Source: Gammaproteobacteria bacterium bin55 (lineage in GTDB: Bacteria > Pseudomonadota > Gammaproteobacteria > Pseudomonadales > Azotimanducaceae). Taken from it: a stretch of DNA of 32,191 nucleotides. Position 1 is the first letter of the stretch. Every line of letters starts with the position of its first letter. Shown here piece by piece: positions 23,418-31,831 of the stretch. Both the position numbers and the translations under genes were made by a program. The notes under the pieces were generated by a model, which had not been told where the DNA came from, did not search any database, and saw only the letters and a list, made by a program, of their open reading frames with translations. The stretch covers positions 1 through 32,191 of the forward strand of contig MPMU01000022.1 in the NCBI GenBank assembly GCA_002238665.1, written 5' to 3'.

Positions 23418-25178
23418 CTACCAGGAAAGCTGATTTTCGTCTGGTCTGCGTAGCGCACCTTCACGAATCCGTTTTTGAGTCGTCTTCAAAAACTTGGTTC
23501 GTAGGAGTCCACCTGGTTGATCTGGGATGCGTCGTAGCCAGCGTTCTTCCGTGTCCGATTGCTCTCGCTCCTGTTGCGCCTCCGCTAATTGATCGTTCTG
23601 CTCATCTGATGTTTGGTCTTCCTCCTGAGGTTGCTCCATATTTTCGGCAGGATTCTGTTCCTGCTGAAACTCGTCTCCTTCTTCGTCGTTTTCACCTGAT
23701 TGTTGTTGCTGTTGTGATTCCGAATCCTCAGATTCCTCGCCTTCAGATTGCTGGCTATCTTGATCCGATTGCTGTTTTTGCTCTTCCAAAATTCGCTTGA
23801 TCAAGTCTCTATTGAAGACCGCGTCCTCGTGCTCTGGATTGTGCTTCAAGACCTGTTCATACGTGGACAGTGCTTCCTCAAATCGACCTTGCATGGCCAG
23901 TGAATTCCCAAAGTTAAACTGATGCATTTCACTATTCTCATCAGCAAATAACGTAGCAGCGTCCTCGTACTCCCGATTCCGATATTTTGCAATGGCACGC
24001 CAATCTTGATCCTCGAACAGAGACGCGGCGGACTCTGGGTCTCCTTCAATTAGAGCCTGGTGCGCTTGTTGATCTCGTGTCTGGAACAAATCATCAATCC
24101 AGTCGGCACGAACATCAACAACCACAAAAATCAAACAGATGGTTAGAACCCCACGCCTTAAGGCAGGCAACAAAAATAACGCTAGAGGCATGGCGAACCA
24201 AACCCCCATATCTAACCAAGCATCGAATTCTTTATCTTCGTCTTCGATAAACTCCGTCAAAGGAGAATTGGATGCGACTCGATTAATGTCTGAGTTATCC
24301 AATGTCAAGTCAGAGTAGGTGCCACCTAGTCTACGGGCGAGGCTACCGAGTTTTGCTCTATCCAACCTTGCGATGACAACATTACCCGAAGCGTCGGTAA
24401 CCATGCGTATCCTTCCGTCATTACCATAGACGTAGATTGGGTTGTCTTGGTTTCCAGGAAAGGTCATTCTGGGAATGGTTGCGCCTTTACTTGTGCCCAC
24501 ACCTATTACCGAAACAGGGAAGGCACTGCGGTGCACGCGTTCAACGGACTCAATAGAGTCCACACCATCCGTGATCAACACGATGCGCCCTGAAGGTCGA
24601 GCGCTTTGAATCAACAATTCTTGGGCTAAATCAATTGCGGCGGCCGTATTACTCCCGGCAAGCGGCATGATGGTGGGATGTAGTGTTCTAAGTAAATGTT
24701 CAAGTGTGCTAATGTCATCGGTGAGTGGTGCTACGACATGTGCGTCACCCGCATACACAACGATGGATGTGAATCCATCTTGACGCGCGTTGAGAATGTC
24801 CTGAATCTTTACTTTACTCCTCTCTATTCTTGAAGGAGATACATCGGTAGCAGTCATACTAGGGGAAAGATCCAGTACGATCACCATTGCTTCCCTGTTC
24901 TTGAGGATAGGCTGTTGAATACGTTCCCAGGTGGGACCAGCAAGCGCAATTGCAGTTAAACAGATTCCTAGCAACAACAGAGGTAACCAAGCGAGTTTCC
25001 GTCGACTTTGCACTTTATCAGTCACCAGGACATCGTAGAGTATTGGGTCAATGATTTTTTTCCAGTTGTTACCTGTTCCGGTGATTTTGATTCTGACCCA
25101 AATTAGTACTGGAATGACGAGCAACAGAGCAAACCACCAAGGTCTTAGAAAGTGGAAATCACCTGCAAATTCAAACAT
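23418..25178 (-). CDS. batB: BatB-type VWA protein fused to TPR region (BatB/BatC)
   Basis: This 586-residue membrane protein combines a von Willebrand A domain with TPRs, as in fused BatB/BatC proteins. Two membrane helices lie at the N terminus (WWFALLLVIPVLIWV, LPLLLLGICLTAIALAG). The VWA MIDAS site is intact (DLSPS, residues 103-107). After another membrane stretch (VWFAMPLALFLLPAL) come TPR-like repeats (about 365-465) and a highly acidic, Gln-rich low-complexity linker (QSDQDSQQSEGEESEDSESQQQQQ). The tail WLRRIPDQPGGLLRTKF is the conserved BatC end. Start overlaps the end of batA by 8 bases. Role is likely envelope protein complex assembly, by family inference only. Confidence 0.9.
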   Translation of the reverse strand: MFEFAGDFHFLRPWWFALLLVIPVLIWVRIKITGTGNNWKKIIDPILYDVLVTDKVQSRRKLAWLPLLLLGICLTAIALAGPTWERIQQPILKNREAMVIVLDLSPSMTATDVSPSRIERSKVKIQDILNARQDGFTSIVVYAGDAHVVAPLTDDISTLEHLLRTLHPTIMPLAGSNTAAAIDLAQELLIQSARPSGRIVLITDGVDSIESVERVHRSAFPVSVIGVGTSKGATIPRMTFPGNQDNPIYVYGNDGRIRMVTDASGNVVIARLDRAKLGSLARRLGGTYSDLTLDNSDINRVASNSPLTEFIEDEDKEFDAWLDMGVWFAMPLALFLLPALRRGVLTICLIFVVVDVRADWIDDLFQTRDQQAHQALIEGDPESAASLFEDQDWRAIAKYRNREYEDAATLFADENSEMHQFNFGNSLAMQGRFEEALSTYEQVLKHNPEHEDAVFNRDLIKRILEEQKQQSDQDSQQSEGEESEDSESQQQQQSGENDEEGDEFQQEQNPAENMEQPQEEDQTSDEQNDQLAEAQQEREQSDTEERWLRRIPDQPGGLLRTKFLKTTQKRIREGALRRPDENQLSW

Positions 25179-26151
25179 TTACTCGAAATCCCGTAAACCA
25201 AAGAATTAGGAAGCAAACTAGAGCTACTGTCAGCGGCCAATAAAAGAGTGCCTTTACTGGTCGAAATGTCTCAGGATCCTGGTCTATTGCTTCCAGTTGA
25301 TCGATCGTCTCATACACTCGTTGAAGCATCTCAGTACTCGTGGCGCGAAAATGCCTGCCACCTGTCTCTAAAGCGAGTTTCTCCAGTGGTCGAAAATCAA
25401 GTTGCTGGGGCATGAACCCAGATAGCAAACCTCTTCCCATGCCACCGAATGCGATGGTGTAAATCTTCACGTTATTGGATGCCGCCAGTCCCGCGGCATC
25501 CTCAATTGAAAGGGAACCAACCGTTTGTTCACCGTCTGTTAGTAATACCAATGTCCTGTGTTCTGCATCTCGTGCACGGAGACGCTTTATCGCAAGTCCA
25601 ACTGTATCTCCAATGGAGGTTTGGGTTCCAGCGATGCCTCCAGGTGCTTCGTTAAGTAATTGGTCGATAGTCTCTAGATCGAAGGTCAACGGAGCATATA
25701 CGTAGGGTCTGGTTCCAAACACGATGAGTCCAATTCGATCTCCCGCACGATTGAACAAGAAGGATGTCACAACGCTTTTAACAGCGTCTAAACGAGTGAC
25801 GTAGTGGCTCTGCGACTGCAGATCTAAGACATCCTCGGTATTCATGCTCCCTGACACGTCGACCGCTAGATACAGGTCTCTTCCCGTTGTTGGGAGTGCA
25901 GTTAGTTCTCCTGTCAGTCGAGGTTGCGCAATCGCGGCGATTAGACAACACCACATAACGCAGACAAGAAGGCTCCGCCAAAGCACGTTGAAGTTGAACG
26001 GAAGTTTCAGTGAACCAATTGACAGTTTAAAACTGTCAATTTCTGGGACCAGTAGGGGTGCGGCTTTTAGTAATTTAGGCTTGAGAAGAGGTAAGGTAAT
26101 GAAAGGCAGCACACACAGAACCAGCACCCATGGCCACTGAAATTCGATCAT
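25171..26151 (-). CDS. batA: BatA-type VWA domain membrane protein
   Basis: A 326-residue protein with N-terminal membrane helices (WVLVLCVLPFITLPLL, LLVCVMWCCLIAAIA), a VWA domain whose MIDAS motif is DVSGS (residues 98-102), and a C-terminal helix (ALFYWPLTVALVCFLILWFTGF). The TDGEQTVGS segment is the usual fourth MIDAS region. It follows the DUF4381 gene with an ATGA overlap and overlaps the batB-type gene. BatA and BatB are expected to form a membrane VWA pair controlled by the MoxR ATPase. No defects. Confidence 0.92.
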   Translation of the reverse strand: MIEFQWPWVLVLCVLPFITLPLLKPKLLKAAPLLVPEIDSFKLSIGSLKLPFNFNVLWRSLLVCVMWCCLIAAIAQPRLTGELTALPTTGRDLYLAVDVSGSMNTEDVLDLQSQSHYVTRLDAVKSVVTSFLFNRAGDRIGLIVFGTRPYVYAPLTFDLETIDQLLNEAPGGIAGTQTSIGDTVGLAIKRLRARDAEHRTLVLLTDGEQTVGSLSIEDAAGLAASNNVKIYTIAFGGMGRGLLSGFMPQQLDFRPLEKLALETGGRHFRATSTEMLQRVYETIDQLEAIDQDPETFRPVKALFYWPLTVALVCFLILWFTGFRVNV

Positions 26152-26648
26152 TTGCGTTTTTGTTTTTTTGGTTTAACGCTACCGAGTGTGCTCTCTACTA
26201 GATTCACGAAAGAAGGGTTGGAAGGCGGCGAGCGCATGAATCTCTGGTCACCGAGCACCTCGCCTACGCCACGTGTGAAGTTCGGTTCATCGAATCGCTC
26301 TTCGAGGTATTGCAGCCAGTCCTTACCATGCAAGCGACCGCTCTCTCGAATTCCTTCGACTCGAAAGACTAGCCTTTTATATAGCTCATTCGCTTTGTCG
26401 TAGAACTGCTGATCCGAAATCCTGTTGTCAGCAAATTCATTGATCAGGTTGAGCGACTCACTACGTATAAACCGATAGGGTCTCATCGCTTGATAGCGTT
26501 TTAACACCAGCCAGACGCATGTCAATAAGGCCACAACTAGGACCATTAAGAGAATCCACCATCCGTAGGCTAATGGCCACCAGCCAGGTTGCAACGGTTC
26601 GTGTATATCACGAAGTTGCTGGAGTAGGTCAGGTAAACCTTCAGGCAT
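26148..26648 (-). CDS. DUF4381 family membrane protein
   Basis: A 166-residue protein with one strong membrane helix near the N terminus (GWWILLMVLVVALLTCVWLVL), preceded by PLQPGWWPLAYGWW, the DUF4381 signature, and followed by a basic cytoplasmic helical domain (VKPKKQKRK at the end). It is a regular member of moxR/DUF58/VWA operons in proteobacteria; function is unknown, probably a membrane subunit of the same complex. Its start overlaps the end of DUF58 by 8 bases and its stop overlaps batA. Confidence 0.85.
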   Translation of the reverse strand: MPEGLPDLLQQLRDIHEPLQPGWWPLAYGWWILLMVLVVALLTCVWLVLKRYQAMRPYRFIRSESLNLINEFADNRISDQQFYDKANELYKRLVFRVEGIRESGRLHGKDWLQYLEERFDEPNFTRGVGEVLGDQRFMRSPPSNPSFVNLVESTLGSVKPKKQKRK

Positions 26649-27546
26649 TTAACACAGTCTGTTCGAGATCGTCTTCTGTAGACAGCGCGTAAAACGGGAT
26701 CGAAAACTGAGTGCAATCGTCCTGCATCTTCCGGACTCTCTCTTCAAATCGATCACGATATTGTTGTTTACTCCTAGTTTCACCGCTGTTGAATTCAAAG
26801 GTCGAAATACCATCGCTGACACTGTATCTATTCGCTGGCGGTAACTCTCGTTCGAGAGGATCAAACAGGAAGTAGATTTTCAGCTGATTATGGTGTCTCA
26901 AGGCAAGTAGACGATTCCATGTATCGTCATTCACAGTCAAAAAATCGCTTAGAAAGACAAGCGAGTTATTCGTGGAGGCCATTCGTCTCAGGGACAGCAG
27001 AGTCCTTTCCCAGATTAATTGATTATCTGAACCTGGTCGATCAGATGCCACGAGCTTCTGATTAGATATAGCTGTCGTATTCAGTAGATGTGCGACAGTT
27101 CTTTTGCTCCTTCGCGGCTTAATGATATCGATGTCACTGTTGGACTGAATTAATCCACCGACCTTATCTTTATGCAGTAGGGACGACCATGCAAGTCTTG
27201 CGAGGAGTTCCGCACAAAGCACTGATTTTAAACGAACTTTGCTTCCAAAAAACATGGATTGAGACTGATCCACGACGAAAATGCAGGGTCGTTCCTGTTC
27301 TTCCTTAAAGATCTTTGTGTGTGGTTTCTGTAACCTCGCAGTAACCTTCCAATCAATGTTCCTGACATCGTCTCCAGGCTGGTATTGACGAACCTCGTCG
27401 AAGTCCAAACCTCTCCCTCTCGACTTAGAGAGTATGAGACCGGTTCGTTTGGCTAATCTACGTTGATTTCTGCGTTGGGACCGGCTTGAGAATGCGAGCT
27501 CAAGCAAATCCTCAACGGTTACATACGCGCCAGATAAACTAGCCAT
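26641..27546 (-). CDS. DUF58 domain protein of the MoxR/Bat operon
   Basis: The 301-residue protein carries the DUF58 signature GRGLDFDEVRQYQPGDDVRNIDWKVTARLQKPHTKIFKEEQERP, immediately followed by a VWA-like fold with DQSQS in a MIDAS-type position. No membrane helix is seen in this version, so it is probably cytosolic or peripheral. DUF58 proteins regularly follow moxR and are thought to be its partners or substrates. The ATG lies 6 bases after the moxR stop, and the end overlaps the DUF4381 gene. Confidence 0.92.
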   Translation of the reverse strand: MASLSGAYVTVEDLLELAFSSRSQRRNQRRLAKRTGLILSKSRGRGLDFDEVRQYQPGDDVRNIDWKVTARLQKPHTKIFKEEQERPCIFVVDQSQSMFFGSKVRLKSVLCAELLARLAWSSLLHKDKVGGLIQSNSDIDIIKPRRSKRTVAHLLNTTAISNQKLVASDRPGSDNQLIWERTLLSLRRMASTNNSLVFLSDFLTVNDDTWNRLLALRHHNQLKIYFLFDPLERELPPANRYSVSDGISTFEFNSGETRSKQQYRDRFEERVRKMQDDCTQFSIPFYALSTEDDLEQTVLNA

Positions 27547-27552
27547 TTCCCA

Positions 27553-28524
27553 CTAGATGACGACTACGGAGTTCAGTACTTGATCAATGAGCTGGTTCAT
27601 CTCAGTGCTACGCGCTTCGGCTTCCATTGTCAAAATCAGTCGATGACGGAGCACATCATGGATTGTCTTTTGGACATCATCTGGCGTGACGAAGTCTCGT
27701 CCGTTCAACCAAGCTTCTGCTCGAGATGTGAGGTCTAGCGCGATACTAGCGCGAGGACTTGCACCGAACTCTACTTCGGACATTTCGGTTCTCGTGTACA
27801 TCACAAGGTCGATGATGTATTTTTGTACTGGCTCTGCCATGTGAAGTTCTGCCAGCTCAATCCGGGCATCGAAGATTTCTGCCTGGGTCAATTGAAATGG
27901 AGGAAATTCATCGTGACCCATGACTTCCTGTCGTGCAAGTTTCAATATCTTGTGTTCTTGGTGGGCTGGTGGATAATGAACCTCCACATGCATCAGAAAT
28001 CGGTCTAATTGTGCTTCTGGTAAGGGATATGTACCTTCTTGCTCAATTGGGTTTTGCGTTGCCATCACCAGGAATAAGTCCGGCAAGGAATAGGTTTGTC
28101 GCCCGACCGTAACTTGATGTTCCGCCATTCCTTCAAGTAGTGCAGACTGTACCTTTGCTGGTGCGCGGTTGACTTCATCTGCCAGCAATAAATTATGGAA
28201 GATGGGACCTTTCTGAAATTCGAAGCTGCCAGTTTCGGGACGGTAAATCTCCGTTCCAGTTACATCGCTGGGAAGTAAGTCGGGAGTGAACTGTACTCGG
28301 TGGAAATCACCTTCTATCGCCTTGGCAAGTTCCTTGATAGCACGCGTTTTGGCAAGTCCAGGTGCACCTTCGACGAGTAGGTGTCCATTGCACAGTAAAG
28401 CCATGACCAGACGTTTTGTCAGGTCTTCTTGACCGACAATCCTTGTGTTTAGCCAGTCTAGTAGATGATTGATCCTGGTTAATGGTGAATCAATCACACT
28501 CTTGGGTTTGATCTGTGTCGTCAA
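27553..28524 (-). CDS. moxR: MoxR-family AAA+ ATPase
   Basis: MoxR ATPases are chaperone-like AAA+ proteins that act with VWA-domain partners in maturing enzymes or envelope complexes. Walker A (GAPGLAKTRA), Walker B with LLADEVNRAPAKVQSALLEGMAE, and sensor 1 region MATQNPIEQEGTYPLPEAQLDRFLM are all intact. At 323 residues it is normal. The tracked start is TTG at 28524; the next candidate is a GTG ten codons in. Neither has a strong ribosome site. It is the first gene of a six-gene operon. The region upstream is shared with the divergent pyrD. Confidence 0.95.
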   Translation of the reverse strand: MTTQIKPKSVIDSPLTRINHLLDWLNTRIVGQEDLTKRLVMALLCNGHLLVEGAPGLAKTRAIKELAKAIEGDFHRVQFTPDLLPSDVTGTEIYRPETGSFEFQKGPIFHNLLLADEVNRAPAKVQSALLEGMAEHQVTVGRQTYSLPDLFLVMATQNPIEQEGTYPLPEAQLDRFLMHVEVHYPPAHQEHKILKLARQEVMGHDEFPPFQLTQAEIFDARIELAELHMAEPVQKYIIDLVMYTRTEMSEVEFGASPRASIALDLTSRAEAWLNGRDFVTPDDVQKTIHDVLRHRLILTMEAEARSTEMNQLIDQVLNSVVVI

Positions 28525-28571
28525 CGCGTAAATCCCAATTCGAGCACCATAATAGGAGTAGCCTTTTTAGG

Positions 28572-28617
28572 TTGAGTCATTTTAATGAGTACATTGATAA
28601 TTACTGAGAGCAGTAAT
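28572..28617 (+). promoter_or_regulatory. Probable pyrD promoter with overlapping inverted repeat
   Basis: TTGAGT (28572-28577) and GATAAT (28596-28601), 18 bp apart, form a sigma70-like pair. A perfect inverted repeat ATTACT-GAGAGC-AGTAAT (28600-28617) overlaps the -10 end and the expected transcription start. That position suits a repressor operator or a hairpin at the 5' end of the mRNA. No known PurR or pyrimidine-type site was recognised. Confidence 0.42.
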
Positions 28618-28652
28618 CCTTATCTCTGGGAATGTTTATGAGTATGTAGATC

Positions 28653-29675
28653 ATGGCACTTGACTTTATCTACCGAATTTCAAAACCATTTTTGCTCAAC
28701 ATAGATGCAGAGACTTCCCATTCGGTTGCTATATCTGCTCTTCGATGGTTAGGTCCTTCGATCAGCAATCGCTTGCATATCGATGAAGTTAGACTGTGTG
28801 GATTGAATTTCAAGAATCGGCTAGGTCTTGCTGCAGGATTCGACAAGGATGGTGCCGCGCTAATCGGCTTGTCTCGATTGGGATTTGGCTTTCTTGAGAT
28901 TGGTACGGTCACTCCTAGACCTCAACCAGGCAATCCTCGACCTCGTCTCATTCGAGTAAAGAAAGAACAAGGGGTCATCAATCGGTTAGGTTTTAACAAT
29001 CATGGTGTGGAGCACCTTCGAGAAGTCCTACTAGATGAAAAGATCCAAATCCTGATTCCGATCGGCGTGAATATTGGCAAGAATGCCATGACACCAAATT
29101 CACAAGCTACGGAAGACTACAAGCACTGCATGGATCATCTAGTTGATGTTGCGGACTTTGTCACGATCAATATTTCTTCGCCAAACACCCAGGAATTACG
29201 AGATCTAGCTGACCCTCATCAGATTAGGGATTTTTTGGCGGAATTGGTGGAACATCGAAACCACCTTAGTATGCATTACCGTGAATTGCCTCTATTTGTG
29301 AAAATCGCACCAGATGGCACCGACGACGAAATCGCGCAGGTGAGCGAAATCATTGAACGGACCGGATGTAATGGAATCATCGCCACAAATACCACCGTGC
29401 GTCGAGACAATATCGACGAGAAGTACGCACCTGAGGCAGGTGGATTGAGCGGTAAACCGCTATTTGAGAGAGCGGTAGAGGTAGTCGCTACGGTACGCGA
29501 TGCAGTATCGGAATCGTTTCCAATCATCGGGGTAGGTGGCATCTCGAGTCCCGATGAAGCATTGACAATGCTCAATGCCGGTGCGAATCTAATCCAGCTG
29601 TACACCGCCATGATTTATCAAGGGCCGGGGATAGTCGAAAAAATTGGCAGCAGGCTAGCAAGCGAGGATTTCTGA
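28653..29675 (+). CDS. pyrD: Dihydroorotate dehydrogenase (quinone), class 2
   Basis: PyrD oxidises dihydroorotate to orotate and passes electrons to the quinone pool at the inner membrane. It is the membrane-associated class 2 form: the N-terminal helical part (FIYRISKPFLLNIDAETSHSVAISALRWLG) is the quinone/membrane segment. Active-site parts are present: AAGFDKDG, IGTVTPRPQPGNPRPRL, the catalytic Ser in NISSPNTQELR, VKIAPD, ATNTT and GVGGISSP for FMN phosphate. At 340 residues it is near the E. coli length of 336. It stands alone with its own promoter. The pyrB gene elsewhere in the window encodes an earlier step of the same pathway. Confidence 0.96.
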   Translation: MALDFIYRISKPFLLNIDAETSHSVAISALRWLGPSISNRLHIDEVRLCGLNFKNRLGLAAGFDKDGAALIGLSRLGFGFLEIGTVTPRPQPGNPRPRLIRVKKEQGVINRLGFNNHGVEHLREVLLDEKIQILIPIGVNIGKNAMTPNSQATEDYKHCMDHLVDVADFVTINISSPNTQELRDLADPHQIRDFLAELVEHRNHLSMHYRELPLFVKIAPDGTDDEIAQVSEIIERTGCNGIIATNTTVRRDNIDEKYAPEAGGLSGKPLFERAVEVVATVRDAVSESFPIIGVGGISSPDEALTMLNAGANLIQLYTAMIYQGPGIVEKIGSRLASEDF

Positions 29676-29790
29676 ACATGTGAGTTTTTCTTGGCTGACA
29701 AAGGCTGAGAGCGTTCGAGTTGTGATATATTGATAATGCCTGTATCGAACGTAAATCGGCTCACATTCTCACGACTTAAAGGGTGTTTCC

Positions 29791-31092
29791 ATGAAGAGAA
29801 TCGCATGCGGTCTAGGACTCATACTGACAATCCTTGCTTCCTTTGCCAGTGCTCAGGGAGGCGAAGTGGATAGTGGAGACACATCATGGATTCTCACTGC
29901 CACCGCGTTAGTCCTAATGATGACCTTACCCGGTTTGTCATTGTTTTATGCTGGTATGGTTCGGCAGGTCAATGTCCTTTCGATCTTCATGCAGTGTTTT
30001 ATCATCGCATGTGCCATAACCATTCTTTGGGTCATCATCGGCTATAGCCTAACTTTTGGGTCGTCTGGGCTTGCTATTGCTGGCGGTTCAGTGATAGGGA
30101 ATTTTGAGAATTTCCTCATGGGACAGGTGGTTGAGGATACTGTCTCTGGTTCAATTCCAACATCTGTTTTCGCGATGTTTCAGCTGACATTTGCGATCAT
30201 CACACCGGCACTCATCATCGGCGGTTTTGCCGAACGCATGAGATTCGCATCAATGCTTCTTTTCTCGCTCTTTTGGTCTCTATTGGTGTATATGCCAATC
30301 GCCCATTGGGTATGGGGAGGTGGTTGGTTAGGCGATCTAGGCTTCAAGGATTTTGCAGGTGGAGCTGTTGTTCACATTACAGCAGGTGTAGCGGCGATTA
30401 CAGCAGCTATCTACATGGGTAATCGAAAAGACTTTCAGGAAGCAATGCACATACCTCACAACTTGCCATTTTGTGCAATTGGGGCAGGTTTGTTGTGGGT
30501 AGGCTGGTTTGGATTCAATGGTGGGTCAGCACTAGCGGCGAATGGAGATGCAGGAATGGCTCTAGCAGCAACCCATATTTCAGCAGCTACAGGTGCATTC
30601 ACCTGGATGATGGCTGAGTGGATTCGATTCGGCAAACCTACGTTGCTTGGCGCGCTGACTGGTATGGTAGCTGGACTAGGAACGATTACGCCTGCATCTG
30701 GGTTTGTAGGACCAGCAGGTGCTCTTGTGATTGGACTACTCGCTGGTTATATCTGTTTTGAAGCAACCAATTTGATCAAACGAAAACTGAAAATCGACGA
30801 CTCTCTAGATGTGTTCTCAGTTCATGGTGTTGGAGGATTCCTAGGATGTATCTTGACAGGTATTTTTGCGAGTTCCGCCTTAGGTGTGTTTAGTGGTCAG
30901 GAAGACATCAGCATCGGTAGCCAATTGGGTACTCAAGCCATAGGCGCGTTCGCCACTCTTATATGGACAGCTGCCGTAACTCTTTTGATACTTTTTGTAA
31001 TTGACAGGATTCTTGGTCTACGGGTAGACGAAGTCGAAGAAGCTGAAGGGTTGGATCTCGAGGAACACAATGAGAGAGGCTACTCCTGGTAG
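29791..31092 (+). CDS. amtB: Ammonium transporter AmtB
   Basis: A trimeric inner-membrane channel for ammonium/ammonia. The 433-residue protein has a cleavable N-terminal signal peptide (GLGLILTILASFASAQ), as in E. coli AmtB, then about eleven membrane helices. Pore residues are visible: the twin His in GGAVVHITAGVAA and FSVHGVGGFLG, the Phe gate in FQLTFAIITPALIIGGFAERM, and WVGWFGFNGGSAL. The C-terminal tail VDEVEEAEGLDLEEHNERGYSW is the conserved regulatory segment that contacts the PII protein GlnK. No glnK gene is adjacent; pyrD is 115 bp upstream. A GTTCGA/TCGAAC pair flanks an AT-rich segment in that gap, but no sigma54 site was found. Confidence 0.96.
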   Translation: MKRIACGLGLILTILASFASAQGGEVDSGDTSWILTATALVLMMTLPGLSLFYAGMVRQVNVLSIFMQCFIIACAITILWVIIGYSLTFGSSGLAIAGGSVIGNFENFLMGQVVEDTVSGSIPTSVFAMFQLTFAIITPALIIGGFAERMRFASMLLFSLFWSLLVYMPIAHWVWGGGWLGDLGFKDFAGGAVVHITAGVAAITAAIYMGNRKDFQEAMHIPHNLPFCAIGAGLLWVGWFGFNGGSALAANGDAGMALAATHISAATGAFTWMMAEWIRFGKPTLLGALTGMVAGLGTITPASGFVGPAGALVIGLLAGYICFEATNLIKRKLKIDDSLDVFSVHGVGGFLGCILTGIFASSALGVFSGQEDISIGSQLGTQAIGAFATLIWTAAVTLLILFVIDRILGLRVDEVEEAEGLDLEEHNERGYSW

Positions 31093-31147
31093 AGATTACG
31101 TCTGATTCTTTAGGGATGTTGTCTGGATACTAGGTGGTGGTTCCAGC

Positions 31148-31652
31148 GCGTTTGCCACTGGAGAGAACGACATCGAGATGTATTTTGAGAGAATGAGCGT
31201 TGGTATGCTTTGTAAGCAGGTAACGTGAGAGTACTGTCAGAGATTGAAACGATCACCAAAAAGACCCACGCATTATTTACGTCCTCGGTTCCTTTTTCAC
31301 GGACATTGAGGCATGCCGCCGCGTCCGAGTGCAGGTATTCCTACAAAATCAAAAAAGAGCGCTTGGCTTTAGTCCTGACTCGAAGTTTGTAACAAACAGA
31401 CTGCAACTATTGGCTCGATTCCGTATTGTCGATAAGATGACGTTGGAAGACTCAAGAACTTGAACGGCATCGCGGAGGCGGCTTTGACCGGGGGTGACCA
31501 ACGCAGACGCCGAGTCATTGAGCGCAAAGATTCAGAAAGTCAAGAGGATGGCATAACTTTACCGCAACATGGAGTCAATCAAGAATGCCATTTACTTCCA
31601 TTGTGGCAGTTTGTCGTTGTACATTGAAACACCATCAACCACCACAAGGTAG
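31148..31652 (+). pseudogene. Remnant of an ISL3-family-like transposase
   Basis: From 31497 the plus strand reads TNADAESLSAKIQKVKRMA-stop-LYRNMESIKNAIYFHCGSLSLY, ending at a stop at 31650-31652. This matches the C-terminal end of ISL3-type transposases, normally TNA.AE.LN.KIQ.vKrmAyGyRN..hFknAIyFHCGgLdLYP. An in-frame TAA (31554-31556) sits where the family has the Tyr codon of AYGYRN, and a TGA and a probable frameshift (GGGGG run) lie just upstream. A second fragment at 31148-31228 in another frame (GENDIEMYFERMSVGML) resembles the FTxxFERxxxxxL segment before the catalytic domain. An intact gene would need over 1.2 kb; so most of the core is deleted. The C-terminal match is strong; the upstream fragment is tentative. 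Confidence 0.75.
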
Positions 31653-31797
31653 TGTAGATCAAGTGGATTCAAGTTATACGCAACTACGATGGGTGCTATT
31701 CCGTCTCTTGAGAATTAGATTGAGTTCCCGCCACTACCTTATAGGACTGCAAACTTAGTGTATTGTTAAAGTATTTTAACGGGTAGAATATAGAATC

Positions 31798-31831
31798 AAA
31801 AAAAATTGAAACTCTATTACCTCTTGTTTCA
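31798..31831 (-). terminator. Rho-independent terminator of the right-edge gene
   Basis: On the minus strand, 7 bases past the stop codon, TGAAAC-N13-GTTTCA forms a 6-bp stem and is followed by A and eight T residues. The T-tract and position right after the stop favour an intrinsic terminator, although the stem is AT-rich and the loop is long. Confidence 0.5.

Noticed and set aside
23560-23790. Tandem repeat or microsatellite in the batB region
   Set aside because: The CTG/TTG/TTC-rich tract is the coding of the Q/E/S linker and has no exact repeat unit.
23354-23800. 148-residue plus-strand ORF
   Set aside because: It is antisense to the 3' end of the batB-type gene; its open frame reflects the biased codons of the Q/E-rich linker.
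29676-29790. Sigma54 promoter for amtB
   Set aside because: No TGGCAC-N5-TTGCA-like pair was found; the AT-rich segment only gives an unconvincing -10.
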